In this document: in pieces, positions 56,573 through 64,000 of the stretch | How the letters are laid out: every line of letters begins with the position of its first letter | How positions within the stretch are numbered: the first letter of the stretch is position 1 | From: Neobacillus bataviensis LMG 21833 | GTDB taxonomy: Bacteria; Bacillota; Bacilli; Bacillales; Cytobacillaceae | Assembly (NCBI RefSeq): GCF_000307875.1 | Contig: NZ_AJLS01000138.1 | Coordinates: 1-64,000, forward strand | Length of the DNA stretch: 64,000 bases | Reading direction: 5' to 3' | Translations under genes and position numbers: made by a program | The notes under the pieces: generated by a model | What the model was told of the DNA's origin: nothing | Databases searched by the model: none | What the model saw: the letters and a program-made list of their open reading frames with translations, nothing else

Positions 56573-58507
56573 TTATCCTCTTTTCACTTCAGCATTAAGT
56601 GCTGCAAGAAAGTCAGTGAATGGCTTTGTTTCTGAGTTTTGTTCACCATATTTGCGGACGTTGACCGCTTGATCCTCAACCTCTTTGTCACCGACAACAA
56701 GCATATATGGTATTTTTTGCATTTGCGCTTCGCGGATCTTGTAGCCGATTTTTTCATCACGGCCATCCAATTCAACACGGAAGCCCTCGTTTTGCAGCTG
56801 CTCCTGCACTTGCTTCGCATAATCATAATGCGCTCCAGGTGATACAGGGATGACTTGAACTTGCACCGGAGCGAGCCATGTAGGGAATGCCCCTTTGTAT
56901 TCTTCAATTAAGAAGGCTACAAATCGTTCCATTGTCGACACGACACCACGGTGGATAACAACTGGACGATGCTGTTTGCCGTCTTCACCGACATAATTTA
57001 AATCAAAGCGCTCTGGAAGTAGGAAGTCTAATTGAACAGTAGATAAAGTTTCCTCTTTACCTAGTGCCGTTTTCACCTGAACATCAAGCTTTGGACCGTA
57101 AAAAGCAGCTTCCCCTTCTGCCTCATAATAATCAAGTCCAAGGTCATCCATTGCTTCTTTCAGCATGCCTTGCGCTTTTTCCCACATCGCATCATCGTCA
57201 AAATACTTTTCAGTATCCTCGGGGTCACGGTAGGAAAGACGGAAAGAATAATCAGTAAGGTTAAAATCCTTATAGACGGCTAAAACAAGGTTCACAACCC
57301 GTTTGAATTCATCCTTAATTTGATCTGGACGAACAAAAATGTGAGCGTCATTTAACGTCATGCCGCGAACACGCTGTAATCCGGATAATGCTCCTGACAT
57401 TTCATAGCGGTGCATCGTACCAAGTTCCGCAATCCGAATTGGCAGTTCACGATAGCTGTGAATGCTGTTTTTATACACCATCATGTGGTGCGGGCAGTTC
57501 ATCGGACGAAGGACTAATTGCTCATTGTCCATGTCCATGACTGGGAACATGTCTTCTTGATAATGATCCCAGTGGCCAGAAGTTTTATAAAGGTCAACAC
57601 TACCCATCACTGGAGTATAAACATGGTCATAACCAAGGCGAACTTCTTTATCAACAATATAGCGCTCTACAATACGGCGGATGGTTGCACCCTTAGGAAG
57701 CCATAACGGTAGTCCTTGCCCAACTAATTGGGAATTGGTGAACAGGCTCAATTCTTTGCCAATTTTACGGTGATCACGCTCTTTCGCTTCTTCAAGCAAA
57801 CGAAGGTGCTCTGCTAAATCCTCTTTTTTGAAAAAAGCAGTTCCATACACACGCTGCAGCATCTTATTGTCACTATTGCCGCGCCAATAAGCACCGGCAA
57901 TGCTCAATAATTTAAATTCTTTAATTTTCCCAGTAGAAGGAACATGGATTCCACGGCACAGGTCAACGAATTCACCTTGCTGATAAAGTGTTACTGTTTC
58001 TCCATCTGGAATCGCTTCGATTAATTCAAGCTTATAGGGATCATCCATTTCTTTAAATAGCTGAACTGCCTCATCCCTGCTTACTTCTTTGCGGATAATT
58101 TCAAGATTTTCATTAACAATTTTCGCCATTTCCTTTTCAATCTTCGGAAGATCCTCTGGTGTTAAGGAAACCTCAAGATCCATATCATAATAAAATCCGC
58201 CTTCAATGACAGGACCTACACCAAGATTTACATCAGGATAAAGTCTATTGACCGCTTGAGCCATTAAATGTGCTGTACTATGGCGCAAAACTTCCAACGC
58301 GTCACTTGATTCAGGTGTAACAATTTCTATAGATCCGTCTTCGTTGATCGGACGGCGAAGATCAAACAATTGACCATTCCATTTGCCCGCAATTGCTTTT
58401 TTCTTTAGGCCCGGGCTGATGGAAGCGGCAATATCTTCCGTTGTTGTTCCCCGCGCGAACTCCTTTACTGCCCCATCAGGAAACGAAATCTTAACAACGT
58501 CTGACAT
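56573..58507 (-). CDS. thrS: Threonyl-tRNA synthetase
   Basis: 644 aa. TGS domain (residues 1-63), editing domain with [11 protein letters not shown] and the later zinc-like CRGIHV site, class II core with [13 protein letters not shown] near 332 and [15 protein letters not shown] near 510, and the C-terminal anticodon domain. ATG 58507 (MSDVVKISF) follows AAAGGAGG at six bases. Further upstream the frame translates the palindromic repeat. Confidence 0.98.
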   Translation of the reverse strand: MSDVVKISFPDGAVKEFARGTTTEDIAASISPGLKKKAIAGKWNGQLFDLRRPINEDGSIEIVTPESSDALEVLRHSTAHLMAQAVNRLYPDVNLGVGPVIEGGFYYDMDLEVSLTPEDLPKIEKEMAKIVNENLEIIRKEVSRDEAVQLFKEMDDPYKLELIEAIPDGETVTLYQQGEFVDLCRGIHVPSTGKIKEFKLLSIAGAYWRGNSDNKMLQRVYGTAFFKKEDLAEHLRLLEEAKERDHRKIGKELSLFTNSQLVGQGLPLWLPKGATIRRIVERYIVDKEVRLGYDHVYTPVMGSVDLYKTSGHWDHYQEDMFPVMDMDNEQLVLRPMNCPHHMMVYKNSIHSYRELPIRIAELGTMHRYEMSGALSGLQRVRGMTLNDAHIFVRPDQIKDEFKRVVNLVLAVYKDFNLTDYSFRLSYRDPEDTEKYFDDDAMWEKAQGMLKEAMDDLGLDYYEAEGEAAFYGPKLDVQVKTALGKEETLSTVQLDFLLPERFDLNYVGEDGKQHRPVVIHRGVVSTMERFVAFLIEEYKGAFPTWLAPVQVQVIPVSPGAHYDYAKQVQEQLQNEGFRVELDGRDEKIGYKIREAQMQKIPYMLVVGDKEVEDQAVNVRKYGEQNSETKPFTDFLAALNAEVKRG

Positions 58508-58532
58508 AACAATTCCTCCTTTTAATTTAAAG

Positions 58533-58654
58533 TGTCCAGCTTCAGCGCCTAGGGGCTCGGGGTCATAAGCCAATCCGTCCTGAAGGTTAAAAAACAACCT
58601 TCATGCCGGCTCGTCTTATGCCTGTCGCCCCTGAGCAAGGCGCTTCCGCTTTTC
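58533..58654 (+). repeat. Full-length (122-bp) dispersed palindromic repeat in the thrS leader
   Basis: Starts GTCCAGCTTCAGCGCCTAGG and ends GCGCTTCCGCTTTTC, clearly related to the copy at 30921. It lies between the T-box terminator and the thrS ribosome site, so the read-through mRNA carries it as a long hairpin. Confidence 0.9.
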
Positions 58655-58663
58655 TAATAAAAA

Positions 58664-58940
58664 ATAAAAAAACCCGCCCCTGGAATAGGGACGAGTTTTG
58701 AAAACACGTGGTTCCACCCAATTTTTTATTTTCAGCATGCTCCACTGAAAATGACTTTGGTCAGGTAACGGCTGTAGACCGTCAACCATTAATTACTCCA
58801 TCAAACATGAAGCGTTCACAGTTGAAGTTTAAAGGTGGTAAGTATCTTTTCCGTGTTAGGAGATTTTCAGCCGGTGATCTCCCTCTCTAAAAAACCGTAA
58901 AGAAATACTGTTGTCCTTATCATTACTTTTACTATAATAA
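58664..58940 (-). promoter_or_regulatory. T-box riboswitch of thrS (specifier ACC, Thr)
   Basis: Minus strand: T-box TGGGTGGAACCACG (58707-58720), terminator CTCGTCCCT..AGGGGCGGG plus T-run (58670-58696). By alignment to the pheS T-box the specifier is ACC at 58837-58839. Confidence 0.93.
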
Positions 58941-59019
58941 ATGCTATGTACGTTATTATAATCAGAACAAAATAAAAAATCAAGGTACACAAAACTAACT
59001 ATTGCCATAATTTTATTTT

Positions 59020-59901
59020 TTATGCATGATTTTCGGTGGATTTATAATCCGCTGCCGATTTCCTCAACTCACGGAGTGCCGCAAAGGTTTTAAAGGTTAC
59101 CCGTTCTTCAAAGATATTTTTGATGGTTCTTACAAGCGGGTCGTTCGGGTCTTTTGTGTAAATAAAAATAGAGGTCGGTGCCAGCGATAAAAGTGGCGCA
59201 ATCGAGGCAGAGTCGACATAAACAGGATGATTCACTAATAATTTGCGATCAATCATTTTTGTTAATTCTCCTCTTTTGATCTCCATTAACTGCTCATTGA
59301 AAAAAGTAACTTCCTCATCAAATAATAAATGAAGACTCTCCATTTTCGGTTCCCGATTCATCAAAAAATCTCTTAGCATTTGCACAAACATTTGATATTC
59401 CTGCTCCATTTTATACTCATCAATGGCAAGCTCCACATAGCCTTCAAGCATTTGAAGATAGGGACGCAAACGAAATTTATGAAACGAATCAAATGATAAA
59501 GAAACATGATCCTGAAATACATGGCTGATGGCAGCTTTAATCATATCAAGCTCCTCGCTTGTTTCTTTTAAAAAAATGGCTAGGTCTTCTCTTTGACCCT
59601 CAAGTATAGAATAAATGATTTCCATGATTTGCTGTTGCTCTTCTAGATCCTCATAATAAAAATGATCCTTGATAATCTCTCTAAACCAGTCATTTCGTTT
59701 TGTTTTTGTAATAAAATCATAAAAGGCCGTTTTCAGTGCTTCGAAAATATCAACGGATAATTCGCTATCTTTAATTTTTACTATATGTCGATCTTCAATT
59801 AGAAGAATAGTTTCGTTTTCTGGATTATATGGTACATACTTCAGCAAGTGGCTATAAAATCTTTGTGCATCCAGCTTGCCTTGGAAGATGATTTCCGCCA
59901 A
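59020..59901 (-). CDS. ytxC: Sporulation protein YtxC
   Basis: 293 aa, helical and acidic with no enzyme motif. Recognised by location next to thrS and dnaI and by YtxC-type stretches such as LSFDSFHKFRLRPYLQMLEGYVELAIDEYKMEQEY. TTG start after AAGGGGGG. In B. subtilis linked to sporulation; mechanism unknown. Confidence 0.8.
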   Translation of the reverse strand: MAEIIFQGKLDAQRFYSHLLKYVPYNPENETILLIEDRHIVKIKDSELSVDIFEALKTAFYDFITKTKRNDWFREIIKDHFYYEDLEEQQQIMEIIYSILEGQREDLAIFLKETSEELDMIKAAISHVFQDHVSLSFDSFHKFRLRPYLQMLEGYVELAIDEYKMEQEYQMFVQMLRDFLMNREPKMESLHLLFDEEVTFFNEQLMEIKRGELTKMIDRKLLVNHPVYVDSASIAPLLSLAPTSIFIYTKDPNDPLVRTIKNIFEERVTFKTFAALRELRKSAADYKSTENHA

Positions 59902-59999
59902 CCAAATCCCCCCTTTTTGTCAAATCTCTGTTTTAAATATATATGGGGGACAAGGCCAAAATAGAAGTTAGCAGACCAAGGCTTTTTCATTAAAATAAA

Positions 60000-60031
60000 A
60001 AAAGGATCGCCGTTTTAGTACGACAATCCTA
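60000..60031 (-). terminator. Terminator of dnaI
   Basis: AGGAT.G.CG / CG.C.ATCCT imperfect stem with TTTTTTT on the minus strand. Confidence 0.7.
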
Positions 60032-60042
60032 AACATAGTTTA

Positions 60043-60969
60043 TTATCTACGATTTTTGCCATCTACGAGCACAGGCTCGCTTAAGGTTCGGATTCGCTCC
60101 ATAATTCGCATGGCCTTCATCTTTTCTTCTTCACCGCGCTGGCTGTATGTTAAGTGATGCTCAAGCCCCTTAAAATCAAAATTAGAGGTAAAAAAGGTCG
60201 GCAGGCTTTCAAGCATCCGGAACTGCAAAATTGGGCCGAGAATTTCATCCCGTGTCCAGCTCGACATGGCTTCAGCACCAATGTCATCAAGCATTAAAAT
60301 AGGTTCTTTTTTCAATGCTTCAATTTTTTCATTTAGTGTTGAGTCGGCTATGGAGCTTTTCATTTCCCGCAGTAATTCCGGAACATAGACAATCATCGAT
60401 GAAATTTGTTTTCTAGCCAGTTCATTGGCGATTGCCCCTAATATATACGATTTACCAACACCGAATTTCCCGTATAAATAGAGACCTTTCGCTTTTTTAC
60501 CTTCTTCATAATTCATTAAAAAAGTTGCGGCCCTATCGCCCGCATCAAGCCGGCCTGTGTCCCCTTCAAAGTCCTCAAATGTCGCCTCGAGAATATCCCG
60601 TGGGACATAAAGACTTTTGATGAGCTTTTCATTTTTCTTTTTCTCATCTGCCATGACTTTTCGCTTACACCGCTTATAGACTGCATCAATCGAATTTCGC
60701 GATAGAACTAATTCAGGATGATATCCCTTCATATAGTTAATACATTTTTCAAGACTTTCACAGCGGTCACAATCATGGCTTTGGTTCGTGTACTCGTATA
60801 ATTTACTCATGCTTTTTTCAACTATTTCCTGCGTTATATCATCTTCATGCTCAGTTAAAAATACTTGAATCCCCCGATTTTGCAAGACTTTCTGTCGTTG
60901 CTCCTCGTAGCGCTTTTGAAAATTCTGATTCGAGGCAAGCCGCTGTAAGGTTTTATTTATCTTTTCCAT
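60043..60969 (-). CDS. dnaI: Primosomal protein DnaI (helicase loader)
   Basis: 308 aa AAA+ protein that loads the replicative helicase. N-terminal zinc-binding part with CDRCESLEKCINYMKGYHPEL; Walker A LYGKFGVGKSYILGAIANEL; Walker B LMLDDIGAEAMSSW; sensor TFFTSNFDFKGLEHHLTYSQRGE. ATG 60969 aligns with B. subtilis; a GTG at 60978 is also possible. Follows dnaB closely, so co-transcribed. Confidence 0.95.
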   Translation of the reverse strand: MEKINKTLQRLASNQNFQKRYEEQRQKVLQNRGIQVFLTEHEDDITQEIVEKSMSKLYEYTNQSHDCDRCESLEKCINYMKGYHPELVLSRNSIDAVYKRCKRKVMADEKKKNEKLIKSLYVPRDILEATFEDFEGDTGRLDAGDRAATFLMNYEEGKKAKGLYLYGKFGVGKSYILGAIANELARKQISSMIVYVPELLREMKSSIADSTLNEKIEALKKEPILMLDDIGAEAMSSWTRDEILGPILQFRMLESLPTFFTSNFDFKGLEHHLTYSQRGEEEKMKAMRIMERIRTLSEPVLVDGKNRR

Positions 60970-60981
60970 ACGATTCACATC

Positions 60982-62373
60982 CTACTTCCTAAAAGCTTTT
61001 AATTTCTCTTCAATCGCCCGCTTTTTCTCTTCGTCTTCGGTCTTGTTTTCGTGGGAAGGATCTTTAACCGGTGTATTCGGACTTTCTTCAAACCATTCGG
61101 GGATTAACTCAGTTCGAATTGGCTTTTTATTCCCTCTTGTTCTAGCCTTCTTGCTTTCACTCTGAGCGGTTTCATTATTTTTGGCGAGCTCCATTGCTTC
61201 CTTCACCGTTTTTATTTGCAGCCGCGCCCAAGTGCTGGCGACGGCATCCACATAGTTTTTTGAAAATTGCATTTTTGTCTTTCTCATGACAAAATCAATT
61301 AAAACATTTACCACACCCGGTGGAAGTTTGTATTTAATCATAACTTCTTCCAAAACTTTTAAATTAGCATCAGACGGTTCTACACCACCTGAGATCTCTT
61401 TAAAAACGGTTAGCGGTGAGGTTGTTTCATATGATCGAATTAGATTTTCCTCAGGTGTTTTCGGTTCGGTCAATTGGGTTTGAAGAGCGGCCGGCTGGGT
61501 ACGGTTAATAAGACTCGGCAACTGGTCATAATTCTCAAATTGATACCAATCACGAGCACCTTTTCTTAAGTCTTCAATATCAATTTCATCATTCGGATTT
61601 ATCGCACCTAATATAAAATTTTTCATTTCAATGGGATCAATATTATATAGAAATGCAAGATTGCTAATCACATTCTTTACTTTTGATGTTAGTGCTTTTT
61701 TAGGGACTAGGGATTCATTTAGACCCGCTTCTAACAAATCAAAATCAAACGAACCCTTATCAATTTGAATAGGATTTGATTCATTCCGGCCAATAAACTG
61801 ACTATTTTCCCCTGCCTCTTCAATATTTTCTGAAACATCCTGAAGGTATTGCAGACTCCCTGGCGCAGCCGATGCAAACACATCCTGAAAAGCCCTCGTC
61901 ACATCATGGTATTCTTTTTCCTCCGGTTTTTGCTGGACAGTAAAGAACCGTTTTAACCGGGCAAAATGGTTTTTGCCAATCTTCCTGTAAAGGTATATAT
62001 TTAACATCCCATCTAAAAAGAATTGCTCAGGATTTAATGGAGGATTAAGCTCGTAAATAAAGGAACGATCCCCATCATCCGTTTTTACATAGGTCTTTAA
62101 TAAACCAATGCCCTCTAATTTTAATCGTGCTTCATGTATATCCTTTAAATTCATTTCCATTACGTTCATCAATAGATGATGTGTGGAAGATTCAGACCAG
62201 AGCCGGTTTTCCTCAAGCTCCGCCCAAAGAGTCATATACAAACTAAAACAAGTTGACCCTATCAAGGGCTGATATAAAAACGTCAGCACTTTACGGTCAT
62301 ACTCATGTAAGAGCCCATTGGCCGCTACAATATACCGGTCGATAGGAAGAATTTCCTGCCAATGCTGCGCCAT
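60982..62373 (-). CDS. dnaB: Replication initiation and membrane attachment protein DnaB
   Basis: 463 aa Firmicutes-specific primosome protein (not the helicase). N-terminal winged helix around VLTFLYQPLIGSTCFSLYMTLWAEL, C-terminal DnaB/DnaD (DDBH2) domain near 320-390 with FVMRKTKMQFSKNYVDAVASTWARLQIKTVKEAMELA. A Lys/Glu-rich tail follows. ATG 62373 (MAQHWQEILP) matches the homologue; the longer frame to 62412 does not. Follows nrdR. Confidence 0.94.
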   Translation of the reverse strand: MAQHWQEILPIDRYIVAANGLLHEYDRKVLTFLYQPLIGSTCFSLYMTLWAELEENRLWSESSTHHLLMNVMEMNLKDIHEARLKLEGIGLLKTYVKTDDGDRSFIYELNPPLNPEQFFLDGMLNIYLYRKIGKNHFARLKRFFTVQQKPEEKEYHDVTRAFQDVFASAAPGSLQYLQDVSENIEEAGENSQFIGRNESNPIQIDKGSFDFDLLEAGLNESLVPKKALTSKVKNVISNLAFLYNIDPIEMKNFILGAINPNDEIDIEDLRKGARDWYQFENYDQLPSLINRTQPAALQTQLTEPKTPEENLIRSYETTSPLTVFKEISGGVEPSDANLKVLEEVMIKYKLPPGVVNVLIDFVMRKTKMQFSKNYVDAVASTWARLQIKTVKEAMELAKNNETAQSESKKARTRGNKKPIRTELIPEWFEESPNTPVKDPSHENKTEDEEKKRAIEEKLKAFRK

Positions 62374-62432
62374 ATCATTCCAACACTCCCTCGTTAGTGA
62401 AAAAAGAGCCAAAGACAGACCCTTTAGCTCGG

Positions 62433-62894
62433 TTAAGATTTTTCCTTTTTGATTAATTCTTTTAATTCATCTATAAATACATTAATATCCTTAAATTGAC
62501 GATAAACTGAGGCGAATCTCACATATGCGACTTCATCAACATGTGCCAGCCTGTCCATCACCATTTCGCCGACAGCATCACTTTTGATTTCAGAAATCCC
62601 CTGACTGCGAAGGTCCTTCTCGACACCGTGGGTAATATCTTCTAACTCCTTTAAAGCCACAGGACGTTTTTCACACGCCTTAATCAAGCCCCTGAGTATT
62701 TTATCACGGCTGAATTCTTCTCTCGTACCTTCTTTTTTCACCACAATTAAGGGAATCTCTTCTATCTTCTCAAAAGTGGTAAAACGATATCCGCATTCTT
62801 CGCATTCTCGCCTTCTCCGTGTGGCACGTCCTTCATCAACAGGCCGGGAATCAAGGACACGTGTACCATAGTTTTGACATGAAGGGCATTTCAT
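62433..62894 (-). CDS. nrdR: NrdR, repressor of ribonucleotide reductase genes
   Basis: 153 aa. Zinc ribbon with Cys at 3, 6, 31 and 34 (MKCPSCQN ... [10 protein letters not shown]), then an ATP-cone ([24 protein letters not shown]) that senses (d)ATP. Located before dnaB-dnaI as in B. subtilis (ytcG). The ribosome site is weak. Confidence 0.96.
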   Translation of the reverse strand: MKCPSCQNYGTRVLDSRPVDEGRATRRRRECEECGYRFTTFEKIEEIPLIVVKKEGTREEFSRDKILRGLIKACEKRPVALKELEDITHGVEKDLRSQGISEIKSDAVGEMVMDRLAHVDEVAYVRFASVYRQFKDINVFIDELKELIKKEKS

Positions 62895-62971
62895 TGTTTA
62901 ATCAGCTCCAAATCCGACAAAATCCTTATCATTATCTTATAAAAAAGCAGCCCTTTGTACAAGTAGAAGTG

Positions 62972-63358
62972 TTACGAGTTTTTTTTAATTCCAATAAGAT
63001 TATGTAATTGGCCAATCCGCTTGTAATAAGCGGTAATACGTGTTTTCAAAACGGGATTTATGCCTACCAATGAAAATTTCTCCGATGAAATATTAAAATC
63101 AACTGCTGTTTCCATCGATTTAACTGAAACAACCGTTATAATCAAGAAACACGGGATTGGTTTTTTAACTTCCACAGCAATTTCTCCATGATCCTTAGAT
63201 ACGGTTATGACCTGACAATCAGCATCATCATGGAAAATCTTTTCTACCGATTGAAATAATTGATTAAAAGTCGCTTTATAATAATGCGTTTTCAAGGAAT
63301 CGTCCGTGTTTTGGTCTGATGTTTCAATTTGCTTTTTAAACCGCGTAAAAATACCCAT
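62972..63358 (-). CDS. Conserved-looking cytosolic protein of unknown function
   Basis: 128 aa, no signal peptide or membrane helix. Starts MGIFTRFKKQIETSDQNTD; a mixed alpha/beta middle (QSVEKIFHDDADCQVITVSKDHGEIAVEVKKP) suggests a compact single domain. Single gene between speH and nrdR. I recognise no family; its clean ribosome site (GGAGGGGTATT) and codon use support it as real. Confidence 0.75.
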   Translation of the reverse strand: MGIFTRFKKQIETSDQNTDDSLKTHYYKATFNQLFQSVEKIFHDDADCQVITVSKDHGEIAVEVKKPIPCFLIITVVSVKSMETAVDFNISSEKFSLVGINPVLKTRITAYYKRIGQLHNLIGIKKNS

Positions 63359-63415
63359 AATACCCCTCCAAATATCTCTTATATCTTATTTTACTACAGT
63401 TCCCGTAAAATATAA

Positions 63416-63444
63416 AAAGAGGTGTACAATTGGTACACCTCTAA
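63416..63444 (-). terminator. Terminator of speH
   Basis: AGAGGTGTAC / GTACACCTCT 10-bp perfect stem, 5-base loop, TTTTT on the minus strand. Confidence 0.9.
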
Positions 63445-63460
63445 GCTAATTTTTTTAATA

Positions 63461-63841
63461 TTATAGTACTTTTGCCTGCTTTACATGTACAGGACCCATT
63501 CCACGTGGAATCTCGATATTTTCACGTGTTTCGGCATTTAATGCTTCAGCAATATAGTCCGCTGCCACATTCGGGTTTAAATCACCGCATGTATACACAT
63601 CAATGCTGGCATAACCATGTTCAGGAAAGCTGTGGATGGTTAGGTGTGATTCAGAAATAATGACAACACCGCTGACACCTTGTGGAGCAAATTTATGAAA
63701 TGCTACCTCGCGAACTTCCGCACCTGATTTAAGAGCTGCTTCGACAAAAGTTGTTTCAATAAAATCCATATCATTCAATTTTTCAAAGTCGCAACCCCAA
63801 AGTTCTGAGATTACGTGACGTCCCATTGTTTCCATATTCAT
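63461..63841 (-). CDS. speH: S-adenosylmethionine decarboxylase proenzyme
   Basis: 126 aa class 1B proenzyme for spermidine synthesis. Self-cleavage before the serine of [15 protein letters not shown] forms the pyruvoyl group; the later catalytic Cys is in [10 protein letters not shown]. Residue numbering matches the family's Ser63 only if the second methionine (METMGRHV, 63835) is the start; the first ATG is also well placed after AAAGGGGG. Adjacent to the region where B. subtilis has gapB. Confidence 0.96.
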   Translation of the reverse strand: MNMETMGRHVISELWGCDFEKLNDMDFIETTFVEAALKSGAEVREVAFHKFAPQGVSGVVIISESHLTIHSFPEHGYASIDVYTCGDLNPNVAADYIAEALNAETRENIEIPRGMGPVHVKQAKVL

Positions 63842-63988
63842 TTTTCCCCCTTTAACCTTTTATGATGGTTTCTTGAAATCCTGTTATTGACGGTATCTTC
63901 TAACTACCACGGGGGAAAGTTAGTCCAAAGAGGTCCTAACCCTTTAAGTAATTAATCGCTACCTAATTTCAAGAAGTTCACGATGACT

Positions 63989-63994
63989 AGTATA
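63989..63994 (-). promoter_or_regulatory. Possible -10 of the speH promoter
   Basis: Minus-strand TATACT at the window edge; the -35 would be outside. The ~150 bases between it and speH hold no ORF. Confidence 0.3.
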
Positions 63995-64000
63995 CTTTGT

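Noticed and set aside
58508..58597. Upstream extension of thrS
   Set aside because: The added 30 residues translate the palindromic repeat; the internal ATG has a perfect ribosome site and family N-terminus.
63842..63988. Riboswitch-like structure before speH
   Set aside because: Only a weak CTAAC/GTTAG pairing around a C-rich stretch; no known SAM or polyamine riboswitch motif.

Overview
The window is a stretch of core chromosome from a low-GC, endospore-forming Bacillaceae bacterium (Bacillus/Neobacillus-like). This rests on gene content and order: hemAXCDBL-spoVID, tig-clpX-lonB-lonA-ysxC, rph-rdgB-ysnB with gerM and racE, gerE, sdhCAB, lysC, uvrC, trxA, lcfA-fadR-fadB-etfBA, mutS2-polX-cvpA-zapA, rnhC, pheST, sspI, infC-rpmI-rplT, thrS, dnaB-dnaI, nrdR and speH follow the known Bacillus subtilis arrangement. 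Most genes lie on the minus strand. The plus-strand exceptions are a small membrane protein gene, a HesB-like gene, yslB, rnhC plus a pterin dehydratase, sspI and ysdB. No prophage, transposase, CRISPR array or biosynthetic island is visible.

Layout. 1-8 kb: spore coat gene spoVID and the tetrapyrrole operon. 8-18 kb: protein quality control (YsxC GTPase, LonA, LonB, ClpX, trigger factor), a TPR protein and tRNA-Arg. 18-26 kb: RNA and nucleotide housekeeping, germination and cell-wall genes, a PAS histidine kinase, gerE and an orphan class D sortase. 26-41 kb: succinate dehydrogenase, aspartokinase with a lysine riboswitch, uvrC, trxA and the FadR-controlled fatty-acid degradation genes. 41-55 kb: DNA repair and division genes, RNase HIII, phenylalanyl-tRNA synthetase under a T-box, and small genes. 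55-64 kb: the infC operon with an L20-type leader, thrS under a T-box, primosome genes, nrdR and speH.

The genes are ordinary; the unusual material is between them. (1) Five intergenic regions (about 1.37, 3.94, 13.6, 19.3 and 47.4 kb) each hold a short tandem array with a period of exactly 21 bp (one 18-bp and one 20-bp step among 22 intervals). Each locus has its own conserved ~10-bp core containing CG, followed by ~11 variable bases. The same period with different cores at each site suggests one class of element, and I know of no description of it. (2) A 34-bp and ~120-bp imperfect palindromic repeat occurs at least four times, twice directly after a stop codon and once inside the thrS leader. 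(3) A 13-bp motif GGTGTCAGGCACC builds a terminator after yslB, a 39-bp tandem repeat in the pheS leader, and also lies inside pheT. (4) The histidine kinase gene has a strong promoter followed by a hairpin plus T-tract before its start codon, which looks like an uncharacterised attenuator.

Regulatory sites readable from sequence include a FadR operator just downstream of a consensus promoter before fadR, a sigma-W-type promoter before ysdB, sigma-K-like and sigma-E-like promoters before gerE and spoVID, two T-boxes with readable specifier codons (TTC and ACC), an L-box and an L20-type leader. All functional assignments are from reading protein motifs and synteny; no database search was run.
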